A stretch of DNA of 56,199 nt from Alphaproteobacteria bacterium (GTDB taxonomy: Bacteria; Pseudomonadota; Alphaproteobacteria; Rhodobacterales; Rhodobacteraceae). The translations under genes were made by a program, and so were the position numbers. Within the stretch, counting starts at the first letter, position 1. Each line of letters starts with the position of its first letter. Below, piece by piece: positions 37,735-45,988 of the stretch. The notes under the pieces were generated by a model. The model was not told the DNA's origin, searched no databases, and saw only the letters and a list, made by a program, of their open reading frames with translations. Where the stretch lies: the NCBI GenBank assembly GCA_030425145.1, contig JAUHVK010000030.1, positions 1 through 56,199 of the forward strand, written 5' to 3'.

Positions 37735-38634
37735 TCATGGCCGATCCACGATGAATTGCGGGACAATGCCCGTAGCCTGAACGGCTTTTTCGGCATCCTG
37801 CCCCGCGAAAAATCCATAATCCGCAATCAGGGCGGACGAGATGCCGACATGGCGCGCGCCCAGAATATCAGTGTGCAGACTGTCTCCGACCATCAGAACG
37901 CGCGACCGATCCACAGGCCCAAGACGCTTGAACGCCAGTTCGAAAATGTCCGGAAATGGCTTGCCGTAGAATTCGGGCACGACCCCCGTTTGGTTGGCCA
38001 GCCTGTGCGCGAAATGCCCCGGCTCTACCGAAAACCCGGTTTCGCGGGGGGCCACAATATCGGGATTACCCACAAGCACAGGGCGTGGGTTCCGTTTCAA
38101 TGCCGCTTCCAGCAAAGCCTGGCGTTCTTCGGTCCACGCTGCGCTGCCTACAAGTAGAAAGCCTTCGACCTGATTATAGGCAGCCGGGTCTTCTTCGAGA
38201 TATGTCAGAGTCAGGTCTTCGAGATCACGCAGTCCGCTTTTTCGCGTTGCCATCAGCCCCCAATGCACGTTGTGTCGTCCGTTCAACCCGGCAAGCAGAG
38301 TGGCACGGCTGGTGATCACATCCTCGGACGCAAAGTCATAGCCCAACCGGGTATATTTCTCGATCAACGCGCCATGCGGAAACCCGGCGGCATTGGACAC
38401 GACCAAGACCCGCTTGCCCGCTGCCCTCAGGTCATCAATACGCTCTCTCGTGCCGGGGATCGCGGCCTCGCCGATATTGAGCACCCCGAAGGCATCCAGC
38501 AGGAACACGTCGAACCCATCGGCAAGATGGGCCAATGTCGCCATACGGCGGAAGCCCGCATCCGACGGCGTCATCGCCGGTAGACGGTGTCGCACCGCTT
38601 CGTAGGCTTCGAACGCCGTTTGAGCGGACATCAT
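37735..38634 (-). CDS. HAD-superfamily class IIA hydrolase
   Basis: This 299-residue HAD-IIA phosphatase-like protein has motif I FLLDAFGVLN at about residue 46, motif II VLVVSNAAGFP, and motif IV MVGDSLHTDILGA. The second Asp of the usual DxD is Phe (DAF), as in a HAD-IIA subgroup that reads DVWGV there, so activity may be restricted. The start is the double ATG at 38634 or 38631, two bases after the phnE stop, so it is co-transcribed with phnCDEE. The position between phosphonate and glycerol-3-phosphate transporters suggests dephosphorylation of an imported phosphoester, but this is inference. Confidence 0.82.
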   Translation of the reverse strand: MMSAQTAFEAYEAVRHRLPAMTPSDAGFRRMATLAHLADGFDVFLLDAFGVLNIGEAAIPGTRERIDDLRAAGKRVLVVSNAAGFPHGALIEKYTRLGYDFASEDVITSRATLLAGLNGRHNVHWGLMATRKSGLRDLEDLTLTYLEEDPAAYNQVEGFLLVGSAAWTEERQALLEAALKRNPRPVLVGNPDIVAPRETGFSVEPGHFAHRLANQTGVVPEFYGKPFPDIFELAFKRLGPVDRSRVLMVGDSLHTDILGARHVGISSALIADYGFFAGQDAEKAVQATGIVPQFIVDRP

Positions 38635-38636
38635 TG

Positions 38637-39452
38637 TCAAATGATTGCCCCCCGCACTTTGGCCGAGACCCATTCACTGATGACCACGGCTGCCAGGATC
38701 ACAAGCAGGATGAGGCTGACCTGCGGCCACGCCAGCACGTTCAGAGACGACGATAGCTGCAAGCCAATGCCGCCCGCGCCCACCAGCCCCAAAACCGTGG
38801 ATTCACGAATGTTGATGTCCCAGCGGAAGACCGCAATCCCGGCAAAGGCCGGCAGAATTTGCGGGACGATGCCATATGCCATGACCTGCCATCGCGACGC
38901 GCCGGTTGCGGTAATGGCTTCGACCTGCGTCTGGTCAATCTCTTCGATCGCTTCGTAAAGCAGTTTTGCGCAGAACCCGATAGACCGGATCGCAATGGCG
39001 ATGACACCGGCAAACACCCCCGGCCCGATGATCGCAATCAACAGCAGAGCCCAGATCAGCGAGTTGATCGAGCGGGTCGATACGATGATCAGCAGGGCAA
39101 TCGGCCGGATCAGCCACGCAGACGGCGTGGTATTCCTTGCGGCAAGGAATGCCACAGGCACCGCAAGGAACAGGGCGATGATCGTGCCGAGCGTCGCGAT
39201 GTTCAGCGTGTCCCAGATCGGGCGCCCTAACTGGGTGATATACTCCCAGCGTGGTGGCGTTGCGCGGGTCCAGATGTCCTCGGCGATGCGGGGCGCATCC
39301 CAGACAAAGAACCAAGTTGTCGTTTCAGAGATGCGCTGCCAGCACAACAAGAACACGGCCACACCAATAAGCCAGCCGAACCACCGCAGAAGCGATTGGC
39401 CTTGCGTGCGTCGGCGCCAGACCTGCGCGCCACTTTTCTCAAGCACCGGCAT
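38637..39452 (-). CDS. phnE: Phosphonate-type ABC transporter permease PhnE (second)
   Basis: This is the second PhnE-type permease, 271 residues, with about six membrane segments (GWLIGVAVFLLCWQ, LNIATLGTIIALFLAVPVAF). The loop that contacts PhnC is EEIDQTQVEAITATGASRWQ, and the conserved [11 protein letters not shown] follows. It overlaps the first phnE by one base (TAATG). Two different PhnE proteins after one PhnC are common in alphaproteobacteria and probably form a heterodimeric pore. Substrate could be a phosphonate, phosphite or another phosphate-like anion. Confidence 0.9.
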   Translation of the reverse strand: MPVLEKSGAQVWRRRTQGQSLLRWFGWLIGVAVFLLCWQRISETTTWFFVWDAPRIAEDIWTRATPPRWEYITQLGRPIWDTLNIATLGTIIALFLAVPVAFLAARNTTPSAWLIRPIALLIIVSTRSINSLIWALLLIAIIGPGVFAGVIAIAIRSIGFCAKLLYEAIEEIDQTQVEAITATGASRWQVMAYGIVPQILPAFAGIAVFRWDINIRESTVLGLVGAGGIGLQLSSSLNVLAWPQVSLILLVILAAVVISEWVSAKVRGAII

Positions 39453-40267
39453 TACTGAACCCTCGCGCGGATGACACCAGAAAGGTATTCCAAGGCCATC
39501 ACGATCCCGATGATGAGGATCAGGATGGCCGCCGCCGTGTCATACTCATATCGATCGAACGCCGTATTGAGCGTGGCACCAATCCCACCAGCGCCAACCA
39601 GCCCTAGAATGGCGCTTTCACGGAAATTGATGTCGATGCGGTACATGGATAGTCCGATTAGTCTAGGCATAACCTGAGGCTGCACGCCATAGTTAATCCA
39701 TTGCATCCACTTTGCCCCGGACGCCTTGATTGCTTCGGCTTGCACCCGGTCCATGGCTTCAATGTCTTCCGCCAAGAGCTTGGAAAGAAATCCGATTGTG
39801 GCGAATGAAAGGGTCAGGAACCCGGCCAGCGGTCCAAAACCGAAAATCGCCACAAGCAGGATGGCAACGATTATCTCCTGAAGCGCGCGGCTGATGGCGA
39901 CGATCGCCCGGCAGATCACGTAGACCGGCAAGGGCGCGATGTTGCGTGCTGCACCAAGCCCGATGGGAATGGAGATCAGGATACCGACAACCGACGCGGC
40001 CACGGTCATCACGATGCTCTCCAACAACCCTTCCCAGATGTCTCCCGCCCGACTGATGAAATCCGGTGCGGTGAAGGCGAGGATGAATTGCCAGCCTCGA
40101 TCCAGGCCTTCATAGACCCGTCCCCAATCAACTTCGATAGTCAGAACGGCGGCGATCAGATAGGCCACAAAGCCGACGATAAGCGCCCACCGCAGCGCCG
40201 GGTTGGTCACGAAATGCGGTTTGCGCCACCGCGTACCCAGCATGTCGTCCAGTTCACGATGCATCAT
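39452..40267 (-). CDS. phnE: Phosphonate-type ABC transporter permease PhnE (first)
   Basis: This is the first PhnE-type permease, 271 residues: [18 protein letters not shown] as helix 1, the coupling loop [20 protein letters not shown] and the [12 protein letters not shown] motif near the C-terminus. The start overlaps the phnC stop by four bases. It resembles its neighbour in length and motifs, as expected of two diverged copies that pair in one transporter. Confidence 0.9.
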   Translation of the reverse strand: MMHRELDDMLGTRWRKPHFVTNPALRWALIVGFVAYLIAAVLTIEVDWGRVYEGLDRGWQFILAFTAPDFISRAGDIWEGLLESIVMTVAASVVGILISIPIGLGAARNIAPLPVYVICRAIVAISRALQEIIVAILLVAIFGFGPLAGFLTLSFATIGFLSKLLAEDIEAMDRVQAEAIKASGAKWMQWINYGVQPQVMPRLIGLSMYRIDINFRESAILGLVGAGGIGATLNTAFDRYEYDTAAAILILIIGIVMALEYLSGVIRARVQ

Positions 40268-41061
40268 TCTGCGGCCTCGATATCTTCGTCGTCCTCATCG
40301 ACCTTCTCGATCGTCGCTTCCCAATCCTCCTCGCCATAAATCTCGGTCAGCTTTTCCGGGGTCAGTGTGCTGGGCACACCGTCGAAAACGATTTCGCCAA
40401 AGCGCAAGCCAACGATGCGCGGCACAAACATCTGCGCCAGCGCCACGTCGTGAATGTTGATGATGGCCGCGAGTCCCCGTTCGCGGCAAAGCTCGGTGAT
40501 GAGCCGCATGATCTGGCGGCTTGTCTTTGGATCAAGAGACGCTGTGGGTTCGTCAACCAGCAAGAGCTTGGGGTTCTGGATCAATGCGCGGCAGATGCCG
40601 ACGCGCTGGCGCTGCCCGCCTGACAATTCGTCTGCACGTTTGTCGGCCATATGCAAAAGCCCGACGCGATCCAACAGCCGGAACGCCTCATCGACGTCGC
40701 TTTGCGGATAACGCCGCAGGTAACTGCGCCAGAACCCGACATATCCCAAACGCCCGGACAGCACGTTTTCCATCACCGTCAGCCGTTCGACCAAGGCGTA
40801 TTCCTGAAAGATCATTCCCATCTCGCGCCGGGCGCGGCGAAGAGCACCCGACCCAAGTTTGGTGAGATCGGTGTCATCCAGCATGACTGCGCCGCTCGAC
40901 GGCTCGACCAATCGGTTGATACAGCGGATCATCGTGGATTTGCCCGCGCCAGATGGCCCGATCAACGCCAGAACCTGACCTTTTGGCACCTCCAGATCAA
41001 TCGCCTTCAGCGCCTGATCCCCGGTCTTGTATGTTTTTGTAAGTTTCTGAAGACGCAGCAT
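40264..41061 (-). CDS. phnC: Phosphonate-type ABC transporter ATPase PhnC
   Basis: This ATPase has 265 residues: Walker [11 protein letters not shown]-loop [20 protein letters not shown] (the V-E-R-L-T form is typical of PhnC), signature [17 protein letters not shown] and Walker [29 protein letters not shown] follows in the usual PhnC form. The C-terminus is very acidic ([15 protein letters not shown]). The start is the ATG at 41061 behind AGGTGGGG. It is separated from phnD by 68 bases that include a strong hairpin, and it overlaps phnE. Confidence 0.92.
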   Translation of the reverse strand: MLRLQKLTKTYKTGDQALKAIDLEVPKGQVLALIGPSGAGKSTMIRCINRLVEPSSGAVMLDDTDLTKLGSGALRRARREMGMIFQEYALVERLTVMENVLSGRLGYVGFWRSYLRRYPQSDVDEAFRLLDRVGLLHMADKRADELSGGQRQRVGICRALIQNPKLLLVDEPTASLDPKTSRQIMRLITELCRERGLAAIINIHDVALAQMFVPRIVGLRFGEIVFDGVPSTLTPEKLTEIYGEEDWEATIEKVDEDDEDIEAAE

Positions 41062-41087
41062 AAACCCCACCTAGCGCGGCAATGTGA

Positions 41088-41106
41088 CAGGCCCGTAACG
41101 GGCCTG
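41088..41106. promoter_or_regulatory. Intercistronic hairpin between phnD and phnC
   Basis: CAGGCCCG-TAA-CGGGCCTG is a perfect 8-bp stem with a three-base loop just after phnD. The TTTT lies on the plus-strand side, not after the stem in the phnD direction, so it is unlikely to end phnD transcripts fully. It more likely protects the phnD message or tunes downstream expression. Confidence 0.5.
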
Positions 41107-41129
41107 CACGTTTTGTTAAAAAGATGGAG

Positions 41130-42104
41130 TTATTCGCAGGCGTAGGACACGCCGTTGGCGGCGTCGATCTTGCGGATCACTTCCCAGAATTCCTTATATG
41201 TCATCTCAAGGAACTGACCTTCGTTCGACTTTTCGAATTCGGCTTGAAGCGTCGTGCCTTCCCATTCGAAATTGAAGAACGCGTTGCGAATTTTTTCCTG
41301 CAATTCGGGCGCGAGATTGTAGACAACGCCGAACCCTGTGGTGGGGAAGGTTTGCGACTTATAGATCGTCACCACGTCGTCTTCCTTGATCACGTCACGC
41401 TGGATCATGCGTGCCTTGACCGAGTTCGCGATGGAGGCTGCCGGATAGTCCTTGTTCGCAACACCCAAGATCGAGTTGTCATGCTTGCCCGAGAAGACCG
41501 GCTCGAAATCACGCTCGGCAACCAGATCGAAATCACCTTTGAGGATGGCCGATGGAGCTTTGAAGCCGGAGTTGGAGGTCGGCGAGGTGAAGGCGAGTTG
41601 CTTGCCTTTGATGTCTTCAACCTTTTCGATGCCCGAGCCAGAATAGGTGATGATCTCCATCTCATAGCCGAAATTTCCGTCTTTCGACGCCATGATCGTG
41701 AATGGGCGGAAGCCGGCGCAGTTCACGGCCAGCGGGTTCGACCCCGTGTTGAAGCCCGCAATGTGCAGACGGCCAGAGCGCATCGCTTCAATCTGGGCCG
41801 CGTTGTTTTGCACCGGGAAGAACACGACATCCTTGCCGGTTTCTGCTTCCAGATGCTCGAGGAAATCCGACCATGCAGTCTTGTAGACCGCCGGGTCCTC
41901 AACCGGGGTATAGGCAAAAATCAGTGTATCGGGATCAATCTGATCGGCCGCATCGGTCGGGATGTCCGCAATCAGGTCACCATCGACATCGCAGAAACGA
42001 TCATCAAGATCGCCACGCGGGCAGTCCTGTGCCGAGGCACTTGTGCCAATGGACATCAGAGCAATCGCTGATGCGCCCAACAGAAGTTTAATATCCAGTT
42101 TCAT
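41130..42104 (-). CDS. phnD: Phosphonate-type ABC transporter binding protein PhnD
   Basis: This periplasmic binding protein has 324 residues, with a signal peptide (about 1-22, LGASAIALMSIGTSASA). After it comes an unusual acidic segment with two Cys (QDCPRGDLDDRFCDVDGD), then the binding-protein fold (IFAYTPVEDPAVYKTAW, VQNNAAQIEAMRSGRLHIAG, FTSPTSNSGFKAPSAIL with the anion-binding Ser/Thr). The ATG at 42104 follows GGAGGAG by six bases; longer readings were rejected. It lies 53 bases after the DeoR gene and heads the transporter genes. No phosphonate-degrading enzyme is in the window, so the anion is uncertain. Confidence 0.9.
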   Translation of the reverse strand: MKLDIKLLLGASAIALMSIGTSASAQDCPRGDLDDRFCDVDGDLIADIPTDAADQIDPDTLIFAYTPVEDPAVYKTAWSDFLEHLEAETGKDVVFFPVQNNAAQIEAMRSGRLHIAGFNTGSNPLAVNCAGFRPFTIMASKDGNFGYEMEIITYSGSGIEKVEDIKGKQLAFTSPTSNSGFKAPSAILKGDFDLVAERDFEPVFSGKHDNSILGVANKDYPAASIANSVKARMIQRDVIKEDDVVTIYKSQTFPTTGFGVVYNLAPELQEKIRNAFFNFEWEGTTLQAEFEKSNEGQFLEMTYKEFWEVIRKIDAANGVSYACE

Positions 42105-42157
42105 GTTTTCTCCTCCCATGAATGCGGCTTCCCTCACCGCTTAAATTTGTCTCTAGA

Positions 42158-42973
42158 TCATGCACTCCGGGCGACGATTACCTCCACATCCGCCCCGTTC
42201 AACGACGCCAGAAGCTCCCCCTTCGGACGTGCATCAACCACCACTGAATCCAGATCGGCCATGTCTCCGACATGCGCCAATCCCTTCAGCCCGAACTTGC
42301 GCGTGTCGATCAACAGGTGCCGCTTGGCGGCACGGCTGAGCATCATGCGTTTGACCGCCGCAAAGCCACGTACCGTTTCCGATGGCCCGTCAGACGACAG
42401 GCCCGACGCGCCGATCATACAACGGTCCACGTTAAAGCGCGCAAGGAATTCGAGCGTTTCGGTACCGATCACCGCTGACTCCTCAGCAAGGTATTCTCCT
42501 GGGCACAACACCACTTCGGGCGCGCCGTGTCCAATTGTCATGGCGACCGGGATGGAATTTGTGATCACCGTACATTTCGTTCCGCGAAACGCGAGGGCGC
42601 GGGCAAGCTGAATGGTGGTCGAGCCGGAATCGATCATCACGGTCTCGCCATCCTGCACCAGTTCTGCCGCTTTCAGCCCTATCCGTTCCCGCTCTTCAAT
42701 CTGCGCGCTTGTGCGCTCGTTGAGGTCTGGATAGTGCCCTTGCGCCGGTGCGGACGCGCCACCATGCGCGCGGGCGATCAGCCCATCGTCAGACAGCGCG
42801 TCCACATCCCGGCGCACCGTTTCCGTCGACACGTTGAAGCGGCGCGCAAGCTCGCTGATCCGCACATGAGGGCGCAGCTTGAGCTCAAGCAGAATCTGGC
42901 GGCGCCGGTCAGATTTCTTGAGCCGGACCGGTCCTGGTTCTGCACTGGCGTCCTGTGTTTCCGTGGCTGACAT
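42158..42973 (-). CDS. DeoR/GlpR-family regulator
   Basis: This 271-residue DeoR-family repressor has the N-terminal helix-turn-helix VRISELARRFNVSTETVRRD (about 36-55), then the DeoR sugar-phosphate sensor domain (MIDSGSTTIQLARAL, ERERIGLKAAELV). Members bind phosphorylated ligands such as glycerol-3-phosphate. It is the first gene of the unit that continues with phnDCEE, HAD and ugpBAEC, so it probably controls that unit and itself, with a phosphorylated product as signal. The divergent neighbour is the Na/Pi transporter gene. Confidence 0.88.
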   Translation of the reverse strand: MSATETQDASAEPGPVRLKKSDRRRQILLELKLRPHVRISELARRFNVSTETVRRDVDALSDDGLIARAHGGASAPAQGHYPDLNERTSAQIEERERIGLKAAELVQDGETVMIDSGSTTIQLARALAFRGTKCTVITNSIPVAMTIGHGAPEVVLCPGEYLAEESAVIGTETLEFLARFNVDRCMIGASGLSSDGPSETVRGFAAVKRMMLSRAAKRHLLIDTRKFGLKGLAHVGDMADLDSVVVDARPKGELLASLNGADVEVIVARSA

Positions 42974-43000
42974 GTGCCCTTCCGACTCGAATACCCCTTC

Positions 43001-43040
43001 ACTTTTGTGGACTTTCCGACATTTTTCAATTATTTTTGTT
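43001..43040. promoter_or_regulatory. Phased T-runs upstream of the DeoR gene
   Basis: Four T-runs recur about every ten or eleven bases (ACTTTTG, ACTTTCC, ATTTTTC, ATTTTTG) in the divergent region between the DeoR gene (start 42973) and the Na/Pi transporter gene (start 43143). DeoR-type regulators often bind short direct repeats, and phased runs can also bend DNA. I cannot tell which applies. Confidence 0.3.
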
Positions 43041-43142
43041 GCATAACACGCAGTTGAGTGCTCAGATCCTTAGAAATACCACGAAAAGCCAAGGTGCATC
43101 GCTCATCATGCTTCTGCACATTCCTGACTTGGACAGTCCAAT

Positions 43143-44804
43143 ATGATCCTTCTCGCCGCACAGCTTGCGGCGGCGGTCGCATTGTTGCTTTGGTCCACGC
43201 GTCTGATCCGAACCGGGGTGGAACGTGCGTTCATGCCGGAACTGAAAATCGGCCTGAAACGCCTCGCGGGGAATTCGCTTTCGGCGGCGGCAGGTGGCGG
43301 GCTTGCGGCAATGATCATGCAAAGCGCGACGGCAGTGGCTTTGATCAGCGCAGGCTTTGCCGTTTCAGGCATGTTGGCACCCTATACCGCTCTTGCGATC
43401 CTCTTGGGGGCGGAGCTTGGGTCAGCGCTGATGACACGTGTGCTGATCCTGCCGGTCGAAGCTGTCTTGCCTTTTGCCCTGCTCGCCGGGGTCACCGCTT
43501 TCTTCAAGGCCAAAAGCCGGAAGATGAAACAGGTTGGCCGTATCATCATCGGTCTGGCGCTGGTCTTCATCTCCTTGGGGATGATCCGCGAGGCCACAGC
43601 GCCAATTGGCGAGAATGCAATCATTCAAAGCATCGCAGCGTATTTCCGGAACGACCTCATCAGCGCCTACGCTGTGGGTGCTGTACTGACTTGGGCCATG
43701 CATTCCAGCCTTGCCGCCGTACTGACCTTTGCGACTTTTGCGGCAACCGGAATGATTTCCGCCCCTGTTGCGGCAGCGCTGGTCATTGGCGCGAACCTCG
43801 GTGGTGCCGTCATTCCTTTTGGCCTCCTTTGGTCAGCCGAGCGTCCGGCACGGTTGATCGCTTTGGGCAACCTCGTGGCGCGCGGGACGATGACGGTGAT
43901 TTTTCTTAGCGTTTTGCTCAGCGGCCGCGTCGACATCGCACTTTTTGGCGCGTCACCGGCACAGCAAACGGTCACGTTGCACATCCTGCTCAATGCAACG
44001 CTGTTGCTGATCGCTCTGCCCTGCGTAGGCGTAATCGTGCATCTGGCAGACAGCGTGCTGCCCCGCCACAGCGACAAGGAAACGGATACACTTTCGGCGC
44101 TTGACCCCGACGCGCTGGATCATGCGCCTCTGGCCCTTGCCTGCGCGCAACGAGAATTGCTGCGCATGTCGGAAACCGTGCAGGCCATTCTCGTTCCGGT
44201 CATTCACCTCTTCCGCAACTGGGACCCGGAACAAGCCCGCGTGATCGAACGCCGCGAGGACGAGATCGACCGAATGCATTTCGATACAAAGATCTACATC
44301 TCGCGCCTGCGGGAAACCGATCTGCAACCCTCGCAGGAGAAAAAGACGCTTGAAATCGTCGCGATGGCCAACAGCCTTGAAGAGGCCGCAGATCGTATTG
44401 CGGTAAACCTGGTGACGCTGGCCAAAAAGATGTCGAATGAGGCCATAACCTTCTCGGACGAGGGGCTGGCCGACATTGCCCATTTCCATGACCAGGTGGT
44501 GACCAACGGGCAATTGGCGCTAAGCGTTTTGACCACAGGCGATGCCGAAGCCGCGCGTCAGCTTGTGGCGGAAAAAGACCGCATCCGTTTCGAGGAACAA
44601 AAGCTTCAAGAGCGCCACCTCAAACGACTGCAAGTGGGCGCTCCGGCGAGCATTGAAACCACCAACATTCATCAGGACGTGCTGCGGGTTCTCAAACAGA
44701 TCAACGCCGCCCTGACCTATGTCGCCTACCCGATTGCCGAAGAAACCGGCGATCTCCTCGAGAGCCGCCTTGCCCGTCCGCGAGGCATCCGGGGGTCGGC
44801 ATGA
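43143..44804 (+). CDS. Na/phosphate cotransporter with PhoU-like tail
   Basis: This 553-residue NptA/YjbB-type inner-membrane protein has two inverted transporter repeats in the first 320 residues, each with the Gln/His-Ser-x-x-Ala element (MIMQSATAVALISAG and WAMHSSLAAVLTFATFA). A cytoplasmic PhoU-like helical domain spans about residues 340-540 (VIERREDEIDRMHFDTKIYI, MANSLEEAADRIAVNLV). The family moves phosphate with sodium, in some bacteria outward. It is divergent from the DeoR-phn-ugp unit and overlaps the NUDIX gene (ATGA). Confidence 0.88.
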   Translation: MILLAAQLAAAVALLLWSTRLIRTGVERAFMPELKIGLKRLAGNSLSAAAGGGLAAMIMQSATAVALISAGFAVSGMLAPYTALAILLGAELGSALMTRVLILPVEAVLPFALLAGVTAFFKAKSRKMKQVGRIIIGLALVFISLGMIREATAPIGENAIIQSIAAYFRNDLISAYAVGAVLTWAMHSSLAAVLTFATFAATGMISAPVAAALVIGANLGGAVIPFGLLWSAERPARLIALGNLVARGTMTVIFLSVLLSGRVDIALFGASPAQQTVTLHILLNATLLLIALPCVGVIVHLADSVLPRHSDKETDTLSALDPDALDHAPLALACAQRELLRMSETVQAILVPVIHLFRNWDPEQARVIERREDEIDRMHFDTKIYISRLRETDLQPSQEKKTLEIVAMANSLEEAADRIAVNLVTLAKKMSNEAITFSDEGLADIAHFHDQVVTNGQLALSVLTTGDAEAARQLVAEKDRIRFEEQKLQERHLKRLQVGAPASIETTNIHQDVLRVLKQINAALTYVAYPIAEETGDLLESRLARPRGIRGSA

Positions 44805-45286
44805 GCAAGACAAAGGCACGGAAAAAGGCCGCGGCTCCGATAGAGCAGATCGCAGCGCTGCCGGTGGTTTGGGACAAGAACGGCAAGCTGCGCGTGCTTA
44901 TGGTCACGTCCCGAGACAGCGGGCGTTGGGTGATGCCAAAAGGCTGGCAGATGGATGGCAAGAAACCGTGGCATGCGGCGAAGATCGAAGCCTTGGAAGA
45001 GGCAGGCGCCATTGGTTTCATCTCGGACACCGAAATCGGCCATTACCACTACGATAAACGCATGGAAGACGGGCGGAAAATCCTCTGCCGCGTTACCCTC
45101 TATCCGATGATCGTAGACAAGCTGAAAAGCCGCTGGAAGGAGCGCAAACAGCGCAAGCGGCATTGGTTTTCGGCCAAGAAGGCAGCCAAGCTGGTGGAAG
45201 AAAAGGAGCTGACGCAGCTCCTCAAATCGCTCCCTCAGTTGGAAGACCAATTGAAGTCGATCCAGCAAATGCGGGACGCTGCCTGA
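44801..45286 (+). CDS. NUDIX hydrolase
   Basis: This 161-residue NUDIX protein has its box at about residues 48-70 (GWQMDGKKPWHAAKIEALEE then AGAIG), preceded by WVMPKGW. The first Glu and the Arg of the consensus box are replaced (Lys and Ile), but the EE pair that binds metal is kept. The form resembles DIPP-type NUDIX enzymes that cleave diphosphoinositol polyphosphates or dinucleoside polyphosphates. The C-terminal half is Lys/Arg-rich (KLKSRWKERKQRKRHWFS). Its start overlaps the Na/Pi transporter stop, which suggests a link to phosphate balance. Confidence 0.85.
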   Translation: MSKTKARKKAAAPIEQIAALPVVWDKNGKLRVLMVTSRDSGRWVMPKGWQMDGKKPWHAAKIEALEEAGAIGFISDTEIGHYHYDKRMEDGRKILCRVTLYPMIVDKLKSRWKERKQRKRHWFSAKKAAKLVEEKELTQLLKSLPQLEDQLKSIQQMRDAA

Positions 45287-45307
45287 CGATTTCAGACCCC
45301 AGCAAAT

Positions 45308-45988
45308 CTAATCTTCGGGTGAAGCCGACGATCGTGGTCCGTAGTTCTGGAACGCCGCCGAGACCTCTGCAATCTCGGCATCCGAGAGGATGTGTGGCGC
45401 GCCGCCAATACTGCTGAACAGGTAAGTGCGCGCCAGTGTCTCCAACTCCTCGAGCCGCCATCGCGCCTTGGCGATGCTTTCGCCCAGCACCGTGGCGCCG
45501 TGGTTCGCCATCAAACACGCGTGCCGATCCGCCATGATCTCGGCCATGTTGGCGCAAAGCTCCGGACTGCCGAAAAGCGCGTAATCCGCCAGCGGCACGC
45601 TGTATCCGCCGAAGGCTGCAATCATGTAGTGGCAGGCAGGGATGGCACGCCGCTGAACCGCGAGAATACTGCAATAAGGCGGGTGTGCGTGAAGAACGAC
45701 AGGCATATCCGGCCGCGCCTGATGCAATCCTTGATGAAAGGGCCATTCCGATGAAGGCTTCAACCCGATGCCATCCGGTTCACCGACCAACGGGATCGTC
45801 ACCATCTGGTCAGGTGACAATTCATCATAGGGCACCCCGGACGGCGTGATGAGGATACCTGCCTCAGTCCGGGCCGAGATATTGCCCGATGTCCCCTGAT
45901 TGAGATGCCGTTCATTCATCCAGAGGCAGGCGTCAATTAACGCCTGACGGGTCTCTTCTGTGTCCGGTAACGGATTGGCAGGTGTCAT
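45308..45988 (-). CDS. FucA-like class II aldolase (DHAP-shunt aldolase candidate)
   Basis: This 226-residue zinc aldolase is strikingly like L-fuculose-1-phosphate aldolase (FucA): LNQGTSGNISAR, LITPSGVPYDEL, catalytic Glu in SSEWPFH, zinc ligands in HAHPPYCS and NHGAT, and IPACHYMIAAFGGYSVP. MtnB dehydratases share the fold but not these stretches. Next to mtnA and mtnK, and with no mtnC or mtnD here, the likely reaction is cleavage of 5-methylthioribulose-1-phosphate or 5-deoxyribulose-1-phosphate to DHAP and an aldehyde. It is the last gene of the mtnK operon, overlapping the SorC gene by one base (TGATG). Confidence 0.87.
   Translation of the reverse strand: MTPANPLPDTEETRQALIDACLWMNERHLNQGTSGNISARTEAGILITPSGVPYDELSPDQMVTIPLVGEPDGIGLKPSSEWPFHQGLHQARPDMPVVLHAHPPYCSILAVQRRAIPACHYMIAAFGGYSVPLADYALFGSPELCANMAEIMADRHACLMANHGATVLGESIAKARWRLEELETLARTYLFSSIGGAPHILSDAEIAEVSAAFQNYGPRSSASPED

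Noticed and set aside
37680-37740. A PHO box upstream of ugpB
   Set aside because: TGAC...GTCA elements and a CTGTGTCAT stretch are present, but the paired CTGTCAT repeats with the right spacing are not.
45308-45988. Reading the class II aldolase as MtnB (methylthioribulose-1-phosphate dehydratase)
   Set aside because: The sequence follows FucA through the SSEW, HYMIAA and TSGNIS segments, and mtnC and mtnD are not nearby. An aldolase fits better, though only an assay can settle it.
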